This document shows, one piece after another, positions 16,908-24,124 of a stretch of 36,504 bases of DNA. The DNA lies in the NCBI GenBank assembly GCA_014801815.1, contig JAAVDM010000036.1, positions 1 to 36,504 of the forward strand, in the 5' to 3' direction. Origin of the DNA: Bacteroides sp. GTDB lineage: Bacteria; Bacteroidota; Bacteroidia; Bacteroidales; Muribaculaceae. The notes beneath the pieces were generated by a model. That model did no database searches and was not told where the DNA came from. It worked only from the letters and a program-made list of their open reading frames with translations. The first letter of the stretch is position 1, and every line of letters starts with the position of its first letter. A program made the position numbers and the translations under genes.

Positions 16908-17341
16908 AGTCTGTATACCAATAAATAATCACTTTACAGAGTTAAGGTGCTATCGAAGTATAATCCTCATTTAGCCAACGATTTACACTCTGTTTCGCAA
17001 TTATTTTCGCAAATGTACTGCTTTTTTTGGTTCTATACAAGCGTTTTTACATGTTTTTTAATTCTTTTCTATGAATATCAGCATAATGCATTTTCGCAAA
17101 TGATTTGCCAAAAATTAAAAAACGAGACATTTGCGAAAATCGGCTATTTTAACCAATTGTAAGTATCTGATTATCAATACCTATTTTTAGACTCAAAACA
17201 CCGATTTTCGCAAATGATTTCTGACAGATGTCAAAACCATACATTTGCGAAAATTTTAAAGCTGTCAAAAATTACTGATTTTATATTAAAAATCTGTTAA
17301 TCAGCATAATGACTTAATTTTAAATTTTCGCAAATGATTTT
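16908..17341 (-). promoter_or_regulatory. Leader 1, with six copies of a 12-mer at fixed spacing
   Basis: About 434 bp between array 1 and the cas2 stop, nearly identical to leader 2 (20547-20982). TTTTCGCAAATG occurs on the plus strand at 17004, 17091, 17205 and 17325, and in inverted orientation (CATTTGCGAAAA) at 17128 and 17242. The pairs 17091/17128 and 17205/17242 each have 25 bp between copies. The copies at 17128 and 17205 extend to a 16-bp perfect inverted repeat (CATTTGCGAAAATCGG). No ORF is supported. The block must contain the array promoter and integration signals, but no clear TTTG/TAnnTTTG pair was found near the first repeat. Confidence 0.85.
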
Positions 17342-17348
17342 ACCCCAA

Positions 17349-17642
17349 CTACACCACTGTTACCTTCTCAAAAGTCCGTGCTTTAGGAAGCTGATATAAT
17401 ATCTTAGTGTAGCAATTCATACAGATAGGATAATATGCCACACTGTCCTCCTTGATGTTTATCTTATCATAAATATCTTTTTTTAACTTCTCAAACTGTC
17501 TGTTAGTCAACATACATTCAAACACACTAAGATTTACACGCGTACCGACTTTCTCCAATACCTTCATCACTTTATTACGTCGCCTGTCATCAGCAATATC
17601 GTATGCTATTACTACAAAATTCTTCTTAGCCCTCATCACCAT
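17349..17642 (-). CDS. cas2: Cas2 adaptation protein
   Basis: A 97-aa protein of the usual Cas2 length. The N-terminal beta strand carries FVVIAYDIADDRRR, with the conserved Asp at residue 15. The ferredoxin-like core follows (VLEKVGTRVNLSVFECMLTNRQFEKLKKDI, then DSVAYYPICMNC). Cas2 forms the integrase complex with Cas1 and structurally organises spacer insertion at the leader end. Two starts are possible: ATG at 17642, or ATG at 17636, which overlaps the RT-Cas1 stop as TGATG. Translational coupling to RT-Cas1 is likely either way. Leader 1 begins 7 bp after its stop. Confidence 0.95.
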   Translation of the reverse strand: MVMRAKKNFVVIAYDIADDRRRNKVMKVLEKVGTRVNLSVFECMLTNRQFEKLKKDIYDKINIKEDSVAYYPICMNCYTKILYQLPKARTFEKVTVV

Positions 17643-19915
17643 TTGGCTATGTATGGTTTATAACTCTTGCTTTCCTCAACTATATATGAAGCTATCTCTT
17701 TAGTCTGACTATTTATTATCTGTTCCATAGTGATTTCCTCACCGCGATAATTTTCGTACCGACTCAGACGGTCGAGTACATTTTTAGAAAGCAATTTCTT
17801 TGTTTCCTCGTTAAGCATACCGTTCTCTACACCGAGACTGATACCTTTCTGTACAAGCGATATAATAATACGATCAACTACCTGTGCCCTGAATATTTCC
17901 ACCACATCATACACAAATGTAGGTTTCCCCGCCTGCCGTACATGTATTATACTGTCAAACGGATTCAATTTCGCCTTAAGCAATGCCTGCCACACCCGTG
18001 AATATAGAATGGCATAACCGTAATTCAGCATACAGTTAACAATATCCTTCGCACCTTTCCGCTCTCTTCGCTCAAATTTTATCTCATCGTCTGACAGTAG
18101 TTCCCTTATGTAACTCCAATACTTCACAGCACCCTGTGCTTCGTATGCCACCAACTGCGCTATGAACGCTTCATCTTTCACTACCTTACCTTTTGTCTTT
18201 AAAAACTTATCAAATGAACTATAAAATTTGCTCAGTTGCTCATATTCTACCGTCAACTGTTTATTCGAGTTCTTATGGTATTTATGAAAATACTTGACGA
18301 GATTAAACTGATTCTTCAGCTTAGCCATAATTATCATCTGAGCCAACATTACACGTTTCTCACTTCCGCAACACGCCTGTCTGTTCCACAGCGTATTTTC
18401 AATGTAACGATTTGACAATATAGACCCTGTGTGAACACCGGTCGGACTGAAAAAATCAATAGAAATTTTATTAGCCAGACAGTGATCAATAAGATTTGAA
18501 GATAGTGATATACCTTTGCCTGTAATGGTTATGTGTGCCAATGCTCCTATGGGCTTCTGATATATTATCTTGCCCTGCTGTCTGACAGTGACTCCTTTCT
18601 GAGTCAAGCCGACAAAGCTTCCGTATGCGTTCACAACAAGCTCACGGTTTTCACCTTCACGCTTCTGATATTCCTTCTTACGTCTCGTTATTACTTTCTT
18701 ATTCTGTTTCGCAAGTGTCTGTTCCTGAATTTCTGTTTTCTGCTGCTCATATAATTCAATCAGTTCTTGTATTATCACTTTCGTGTTTTTTCTGAATTCA
18801 TCGGAGAGAAATTCCGGCTCTCCCAATATGCGTTTAAGCACCGCACTATTAGGCACGATTTTATAATTCTTTACTATCAGATTCTTATAGCGCTCCTTGA
18901 GAAGAGCATCTATCTCAGCCAAAAGTTCCTGCGAAATTAGAGAACCGTAATATATGCCAATACTCCTCCATACATTAATACTGCTTGCAGTAAAACCTTC
19001 AGCTGTAAAACTGAAACGTCCGATTTTTTCTTTTATATCATTCTTTTTTTGCTCCGATAATCCGGCACCCTGTTTCGACACATTAACACCTAAAAAATCG
19101 AAACCTTCAGTAAGTTCTTTTACTATCGGTGTATTGAGATTAAGCCCAAGTTCTTCCTTCAGATAATTACTCGCTGCTTCCAGTATACTGTCAGCTTGTT
19201 CACGTGAGTCACATATTATGACAAAATCGTCCGCATACCTCACGTATGCACACGGCAGCGTAACCACAAATTTATCAAAATTATCAAGGTAAAGATTCGA
19301 TAGTAACGGAGATAACACAGCTCCCTGAGGAACTCCCGTTTTAATATCCTGCCATTTCATACGTTTATTCACTCTACCCATTTTCACACATAACATCACC
19401 AACCGCACAATCTCCTCATCTCTGATTAGCGGTCTTAACTTTGAAATAAGAATATCATGATGAATGGTGTCAAAGAAATTATCAATATCGAGTTTCACAA
19501 CCCAATTCTTATTCCTATTCTGACATTCAAACAGTGTACGCCTGATAGCCTTATTGTGTCCCTTCCCGGGTCGATAGCCATAGCTGTTTCCAATAAAGAT
19601 ACGCTCAAACTTCGGTTCGATAAGTATTTTTATAGCGGTCTGAACAATCTTATCCTTTACTGACAATAGACCGAGTTCTCTCCTATCATTCTTCTTTTTA
19701 GGTATCGTAATGCCCTTATATGGCTGTGGTGTCCACTTACCGGCTTTCAGCTCATTAGCTATCTCCGGTATATAAGTATGGCAGTCCTTATCAAACTCAG
19801 CTATTGACATTCCGTCAATACCTCCCGCAGAGTTCTTGGATTTCACTATTCTCCAAGCTTCATACAGAAGATTTTCCTGACAGAGTTTTCCATACAAATT
19901 AGAAGTTGTTTTCAT
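17636..19915 (-). CDS. cas1: Reverse transcriptase-Cas1 fusion
   Basis: A 759-aa fusion. Residues 1-300 are a group II intron-like reverse transcriptase: GGIDGMSI, motif A KLDIDNFFDTIHHDIL (Asp143/145), GVPQGAVLSPLLSNLYLD, and YADD (227-230, both catalytic Asp intact), then GFDFLGVNV. Residues 300-420 are a thumb/linker rich in Lys and Gln. Residues 425-759 are Cas1, with catalytic Glu592 (YEAQGAVKYW), His658 (IIHVRQAGKP) and Asp670 (FVYDVVEIFR). There is no N-terminal Cas6 domain, unlike Cas6-RT-Cas1 forms; Cas6 is encoded separately. Relatives allow spacer uptake from RNA in type III systems, inferred here. It lies directly downstream of array 2, and no promoter was recognised in the 110 bp before it. 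Confidence 0.97.
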   Translation of the reverse strand: MKTTSNLYGKLCQENLLYEAWRIVKSKNSAGGIDGMSIAEFDKDCHTYIPEIANELKAGKWTPQPYKGITIPKKKNDRRELGLLSVKDKIVQTAIKILIEPKFERIFIGNSYGYRPGKGHNKAIRRTLFECQNRNKNWVVKLDIDNFFDTIHHDILISKLRPLIRDEEIVRLVMLCVKMGRVNKRMKWQDIKTGVPQGAVLSPLLSNLYLDNFDKFVVTLPCAYVRYADDFVIICDSREQADSILEAASNYLKEELGLNLNTPIVKELTEGFDFLGVNVSKQGAGLSEQKKNDIKEKIGRFSFTAEGFTASSINVWRSIGIYYGSLISQELLAEIDALLKERYKNLIVKNYKIVPNSAVLKRILGEPEFLSDEFRKNTKVIIQELIELYEQQKTEIQEQTLAKQNKKVITRRKKEYQKREGENRELVVNAYGSFVGLTQKGVTVRQQGKIIYQKPIGALAHITITGKGISLSSNLIDHCLANKISIDFFSPTGVHTGSILSNRYIENTLWNRQACCGSEKRVMLAQMIIMAKLKNQFNLVKYFHKYHKNSNKQLTVEYEQLSKFYSSFDKFLKTKGKVVKDEAFIAQLVAYEAQGAVKYWSYIRELLSDDEIKFERRERKGAKDIVNCMLNYGYAILYSRVWQALLKAKLNPFDSIIHVRQAGKPTFVYDVVEIFRAQVVDRIIISLVQKGISLGVENGMLNEETKKLLSKNVLDRLSRYENYRGEEITMEQIINSQTKEIASYIVEESKSYKPYIAKW

Positions 19916-19982
19916 GGATAAGTAATAAGTAGAGGTGTATTATTCATACACTTGATTCAATTTTTTACTCACTAACGTAGCA

Positions 19983-20004
19983 GTATCTTACAACGATAAG
20001 ATAC
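19983..20004. repeat. Small hairpin between array 2 and RT-Cas1
   Basis: GTATCTTA and TAAGATAC form an 8-bp perfect stem around a 6-nt loop, about 22 bp past the last repeat of array 2 in the transcription direction. A second short stem, GTGTAT/ATACAC, lies at 19935-19951, closer to the RT-Cas1 start. Neither is followed by a U-run. They could bound the pre-crRNA or influence readthrough into rt-cas1. Confidence 0.4.
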
Positions 20005-20025
20005 ACAGTAAATCAATAAGTTTAA

Positions 20026-20546
20026 TCTAACATCCTTGTTCTAATGGAATTTGAGATAACCAGGGAAGATACTGGTTCCTCTGTGACGGAATAACGTCTT
20101 AATCCTTGTTCTAATGGAATTTGAGATAACTGGAGTCTAGTGCTATATTAAATGATGCAGAAGTCTTAATCCTTGTTCTAATGGAATTTGAGATAACAGA
20201 GTTCTAAAGGATGAACTTCAAGCATTAGAAGAAGTCTTAATCCTTGTTCTAATGGAATTTGAGATAACGCAAGGAAACCATACAAGGAGCAGTGTCTTGT
20301 CTTAATCCTTGTTCTAATGGAATTTGAGATAACAATGGGGATAAATTCCTCATTAAGTGTATCAGAAAAGGTCTTAATCCTTGTTCTAATGGAATTTGAG
20401 ATAACCGTAAAAAGGAGGAGGAGCCTGAGGACAAACGAAGGTGTCTTAATCCTTGTTCTAATGGAATTTGAGATAACTAGAGTAACTAAGATAGTTTATA
20501 CGTTTAATTGTGTCTTAATCCTTGTTCTAATGGAATTTGAGATAAC
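20026..20546 (-). CRISPR. CRISPR array 2: eight 35-bp repeats, seven spacers
   Basis: Repeats start on the plus strand at 20026, 20096, 20163, 20234, 20299, 20371, 20443 and 20512; spacers are 35, 32, 36, 30, 37, 37 and 34 bp. The repeat at 20026 is degenerate over its first six plus-strand bases but intact afterwards, marking the leader-distal end. The leader is on the right and transcription is on the minus strand. The repeat equals that of array 1 except for one fixed base (CCTTGTTC), so both arrays should feed the same Cas6 and effector complex. The wide spacer-length range is usual for type III systems. Confidence 0.98.
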
Positions 20547-20982
20547 AATCTGTATCCCAATAAATAACCACTTTAGGTGGTTAAGGGGTTATCGAAGCAT
20601 AATCCTCGGTTAGCCAACGGTTTACACCCTGTCTCGCGATTATTTTCGCAAATGTACTGATTTTTTTGGTTCTATACAAGCGTTTTTGCATGTTTTTTTC
20701 ATTCTTCTCTATGAATATCAGCATAATGCATTTTCGCAAATGATTTGCCAAAAATTAAAAAACAGGACATTTGCGAAAATCGGCTATTTTAACCAATTAT
20801 AAGTATCTGATTATCAATACCCATTTTTAGACTCAAAACACCGATTTTCGCAAATGATTTCTGATAGATGTACAAAACCATACATTTGCGAAAATTTTAA
20901 AGCTGTCAAAAATCACTGATTTTATATTAAAAATCTGTTAATCAGCATAATGACTTAATTTCAGATTTTCGCAAATGATTTT
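20547..20982 (-). promoter_or_regulatory. Leader 2, duplicate of leader 1
   Basis: About 436 bp, nearly identical to 16908-17341 but more diverged in the 100 bp next to the array. TTTTCGCAAATG is at 20643, 20731, 20845 and 20966, with inverted copies at 20768 and 20883; spacing matches leader 1 within one base. A further partial copy (CTTTTCGCAACC) lies near 20985. Next to the first repeat a small stem, ACCAC-TTTA-GGTGGT, is present here but not in leader 1. No ORF is supported. It separates array 2 from the end of the effector-complex operon. Confidence 0.85.
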
Positions 20983-21015
20983 GGCTTTTCGCAACCCTCC
21001 GGAACTAACTTATGT

Positions 21016-21381
21016 CTATATAGCTACGTATGGTCGAAACCGCGAGAAATGAAACCGTACTTGCTTGGAGCCGTCTTCCATAACGGTTACATCTCGTGCC
21101 GTACATGAAGCCACACAAGGCACTCCGGCCCGAAGCAGTTTACTGATTAAAGCGTAACAGAACGTCTGCTCACCCATTATATGAACCGTTATAACCTCCG
21201 GAGAGCCAAGTTGCATGATTCTGTCAAAATAACTGTCCGCCAACAGTTCAACCTCACGTGCATCAGCATCAGGGGGTACCATAGGAAACGGTATATCCAC
21301 ACACTCTCCATAGCAACGTGCCGTCTCTCTCTGCTGCTCACCCCACTCCGAATAAGGGTGATTAGTAAGATTTACAAGCAT
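21016..21381 (-). CDS. Small type III CRISPR-associated protein, candidate ring nuclease (Csx15/Csx20-like)
   Basis: A 121-aa protein without signal peptide or membrane segment. The layout is beta-alpha-beta, Rossmann/CARF-like: MLVNLTNHPYSEWG, ECVDIPFPMVPPDADARE, EVITVHIMGEQTFCYALISKLLRAGVPCVASCT. The N-terminal 'NLTNHP' start and 'MGE.TF..AL...L...G.PCVAS' block match small proteins I remember beside Bacteroidota type III loci. By size, fold and context it could be a ring nuclease that degrades cyclic oligoadenylate, as proposed for Csx15/16/20-type proteins, but catalysis cannot be shown from sequence. Its start overlaps the stop of the TIGR03986-type gene by one base, so it is the last gene of the effector operon. 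This fits an off-switch for the two CARF nucleases. Confidence 0.6.
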   Translation of the reverse strand: MLVNLTNHPYSEWGEQQRETARCYGECVDIPFPMVPPDADAREVELLADSYFDRIMQLGSPEVITVHIMGEQTFCYALISKLLRAGVPCVASCTARDVTVMEDGSKQVRFHFSRFRPYVAI

Positions 21382-23699
21382 CAGACTTTCGAATTTATTT
21401 CATTGAACACCTTATCCGCAAACTCCGTAGAAGTTATATCTTCGATATATTTCCAAAGAAAGGATGTCCGCTCAATCCAAAGTTTTTTCTTTTTCTCCTC
21501 TCTTGGCGGATTAGCGCTTATACGCTTCAGTGCTTCAACCAAAATCTCACACTGCTCATCAGGCACCTTATTAACTCCGGCTATTTTTAACCAGTCCGAG
21601 ATTTTCTTTCTTGTTAACTTAAAATCCTTAATCTTATACTCACCTGTTTCAAATTTCTCATTGAGAAACGACAGAGCTGTCTCTATCTTAGCCATTTTAG
21701 CCAACTTTATCTCTTCGTCATCCCTATTCTTCTTACGTTGGAGAGCGTCTGCAGCTTCTTGGCTTTTTCGATCTAGATCCTGCTGTTCTTTCTCACGACG
21801 CTGCTGCGCCTGTTTCGCTTTCACAGCTTCTTTCCGTACCTGCATATTGTTCATAGTCGAGCTATACGAAGGAATCAATGAGACTATTACAGCTTTATCA
21901 CCAATAATATCACTATAATACTGAAGATACTCTTTAGTACCTGATTGATTTCTGCCACCCTTAGCTTCTACAAATTCATTTCTGCCCTTCATCTCCAATT
22001 TCATGTAGTCAAACCTTGTGTTATCGGTGACTTCGTTGCGTGCTAAGGTGAAAAGCTCTTTTATTGATCTTTCAACTATCCATGAACCTCCTATTTTAGA
22101 CTGCATATAATTCTCAAAAAGAGCCATATAGAAACGAGGATCTGTAGAAACCGGTTTATCCACCATCCCGATGCTCTTTATATCGGCACTCACTATCTCC
22201 ACATTCACTTTTCCATATCCGTATGGACGTGCCATACCTAACTGATGGAAACAGTTTACCTCATTTCCGTGGAATGTCAGTGATGAAAGCAACGCACCAA
22301 GTTCTTCAGGTTTCAGATTATGAAACATAATCTTTCCCTCAAAGATAGTTCCAGCTTTCAGCGGGTGTATCTCGGTATCTATCTTTTCCTGTCCTATACG
22401 GGCGCCCCATACATTCTTACGCACAACATAACGTTTCCAACCCTTTATACCTCCGTCATTATAGGTTCTATACTTACCGATCACTACACCATTCTTTCCT
22501 CTGCCCTGCTGCTCTATGTATATGGGATAGTATGAGGCTTTGGGACCGCACAGAGCAAGCGTACAACTCCTTTCCACCTGTGCGTTGTCACTCCTAAAAG
22601 GCGTAAACTGTACCCTTCCGCGCAAAGAAGATACCTTATCTGTATAGCCGAAAATACAATCTGCCATATCAGGGTTATCCGATTTATGGCCTTCCGGTAG
22701 AGTCTGGTAAGGAGTTTTAGCATACGGCAGTTTGTAAAGAAAGGCTAAACCCCAGTCCTTTATTTTATTATTTTCAAGTCTGAAAAAAATCGGTATTCCG
22801 GACACCGGCATCAACTTTTCTTTTGCATATTTCCAATCAGGCGAGTCGGCATAGATGAATTTATACTGATTAAATTCATTTTCCGTCAAACTATACCTTT
22901 TGTTCTCGTTATTCGGCTGTCTGAAGACGAACTCATAGAATTTCCCACCTTTCGAGTTTCGCGGCCATACCCACTTGTCAGGCTGACCGGTCAGTACTAT
23001 TGTGCCGGTTATATTACCTATCGGACTGACAGATACATGTTTCCCTTCATAATTCTCAAAAGTGAGATTTCTCAGTCTCTCAATCGGTACCACTTGTTCC
23101 ACAAGCTTGTATTTAAATACAGTTTCCTTGGGGTCGTATGTATCATTACCTAATCTATACTCCTTGTTGAGATTTATTCCGTATTTTTGAGAAAATTTAT
23201 CACGGAACAAGGGCACACCTAAATAGTCGTCTATTGACGTCTGGGCAATACGGTAGGGCTGACCGCAGTCAATAATCTCATAGCCATTACCTATCTGTTG
23301 TAGCCAGCCGCAATGCAGATCGGCCTGTTCTTTTTTCAGTGTATATAGACTTTTATTATCCCATTCACGTTGGGCAAAACGCGCACTTTTATCAAGCCTT
23401 ATCTTACCGAAACTCATAATTTCAAGCACACTGCGTACAGCTCCCTTCACTGTCGTACCGGGCAGAAAGTAACTTCCGTCGGGCAATACAGAGAACGAAC
23501 GATAAGCCGGAGCATTATTTTCGGCCTCATCGCGGCTATGTCCGTTACGCACAAAGATAGGCGTACGGGCAGTCAGTCTTACCGTAATACTACCGCTTAG
23601 GCCATCCGAGAACGGTACATCGTGAGAAATACGACCGGCCCACTCGGGAAATACCACTTTATCAGACAGCGGTACAAAGTTATATGGCGCTTTTATCAT
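21381..23699 (-). CDS. Large RAMP protein, TIGR03986 type (Cas7-like), with coiled-coil C-terminal extension
   Basis: A 772-aa protein. The start APYNFVPLSDKVVFPEW is the hallmark of TIGR03986 proteins of type III-D loci. A Cas7-type motif, LPGTTVKGAVRSVLEIM, is at 79-95 and a Gly-rich RAMP loop, QLGMARPYGYGKVN, is near residue 490. From about 627 to 679 there is a highly charged, Ala/Lys/Glu/Gln-rich coiled coil (KAKQAQQRREKEQQ...), followed by a basic helical tail of about 93 residues. It is expected to be a backbone subunit of the crRNA complex. The long tail may be an accessory interaction module. ATGA-type overlaps join it to Csx19 upstream and to the small CARF-like gene downstream. Confidence 0.85.
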   Translation of the reverse strand: MIKAPYNFVPLSDKVVFPEWAGRISHDVPFSDGLSGSITVRLTARTPIFVRNGHSRDEAENNAPAYRSFSVLPDGSYFLPGTTVKGAVRSVLEIMSFGKIRLDKSARFAQREWDNKSLYTLKKEQADLHCGWLQQIGNGYEIIDCGQPYRIAQTSIDDYLGVPLFRDKFSQKYGINLNKEYRLGNDTYDPKETVFKYKLVEQVVPIERLRNLTFENYEGKHVSVSPIGNITGTIVLTGQPDKWVWPRNSKGGKFYEFVFRQPNNENKRYSLTENEFNQYKFIYADSPDWKYAKEKLMPVSGIPIFFRLENNKIKDWGLAFLYKLPYAKTPYQTLPEGHKSDNPDMADCIFGYTDKVSSLRGRVQFTPFRSDNAQVERSCTLALCGPKASYYPIYIEQQGRGKNGVVIGKYRTYNDGGIKGWKRYVVRKNVWGARIGQEKIDTEIHPLKAGTIFEGKIMFHNLKPEELGALLSSLTFHGNEVNCFHQLGMARPYGYGKVNVEIVSADIKSIGMVDKPVSTDPRFYMALFENYMQSKIGGSWIVERSIKELFTLARNEVTDNTRFDYMKLEMKGRNEFVEAKGGRNQSGTKEYLQYYSDIIGDKAVIVSLIPSYSSTMNNMQVRKEAVKAKQAQQRREKEQQDLDRKSQEAADALQRKKNRDDEEIKLAKMAKIETALSFLNEKFETGEYKIKDFKLTRKKISDWLKIAGVNKVPDEQCEILVEALKRISANPPREEKKKKLWIERTSFLWKYIEDITSTEFADKVFNEINSKV

Positions 23700-24124
23700 A
23701 ATGTATCAAGGGTTTCAGTTAGTTTAAATCCTACAAACACCATTTCAGCAGGCTGAAGCACCGGCATATTTTCACAAAGAGAATCGGACTCCTCACGCCA
23801 ATACTGACGAAAATAAAGCCATGGGTGATTTTCCATACGGTAAGAACAGTACTTCTGCACTTTTACTTCTTCCGAATTATCGGAAATGATATTATTCAGG
23901 TCATACCGATAAGCATAGTAGTGACCATCAGTATATTTCACACTGAATGACACATTATTCTTTCTGTCGAACAGCTGTGCCTCAATGACAAAAGGATTCT
24001 CGTCGGGGTCAAGTGTTAACCCGTCAAAGACACCGTCAATCACGACAGGTCTATCGGTATCGCTAAGCCAATAATAACCCTCGTATATGCCGGCCGGTAT
24101 ATTGTTGATTTTGTCTGTTTTCAT
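23696..24124 (-). CDS. csx19: Csx19-type subunit of the type III-D complex
   Basis: A 142-aa protein encoded between the double-Cas7 gene and the TIGR03986-type gene, the usual csx19 position, overlapping each by four bases. Visible features are IYEGYYWLSDTDRPVVIDG near the N-terminus, a beta-rich middle (FVIEAQLFDRKNNVSFSVKYTDGHYYAYRYDL), and a C-terminus ending MVFVGFKLTETLDTL. Its function in III-D complexes is not well defined; a small structural subunit is the common assumption. Assignment rests mostly on position, length and the N-terminal 'Y.W.S' pattern. Confidence 0.7.
   Translation of the reverse strand: MKTDKINNIPAGIYEGYYWLSDTDRPVVIDGVFDGLTLDPDENPFVIEAQLFDRKNNVSFSVKYTDGHYYAYRYDLNNIISDNSEEVKVQKYCSYRMENHPWLYFRQYWREESDSLCENMPVLQPAEMVFVGFKLTETLDTL

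Noticed and set aside
16908..17341. A protein-coding gene or IS in the leader (duplicated block between arrays)
   Set aside because: The longest ORF is about 70 codons, AT-rich and not kept in the other copy; there is no transposase and no target duplication. A leader function explains the position better.
20317..20613. 98-aa plus-strand ORF with repeated LILVLMEFEIT
   Set aside because: It is a translation of CRISPR array 2 repeats and spacers, and the array is transcribed on the other strand.
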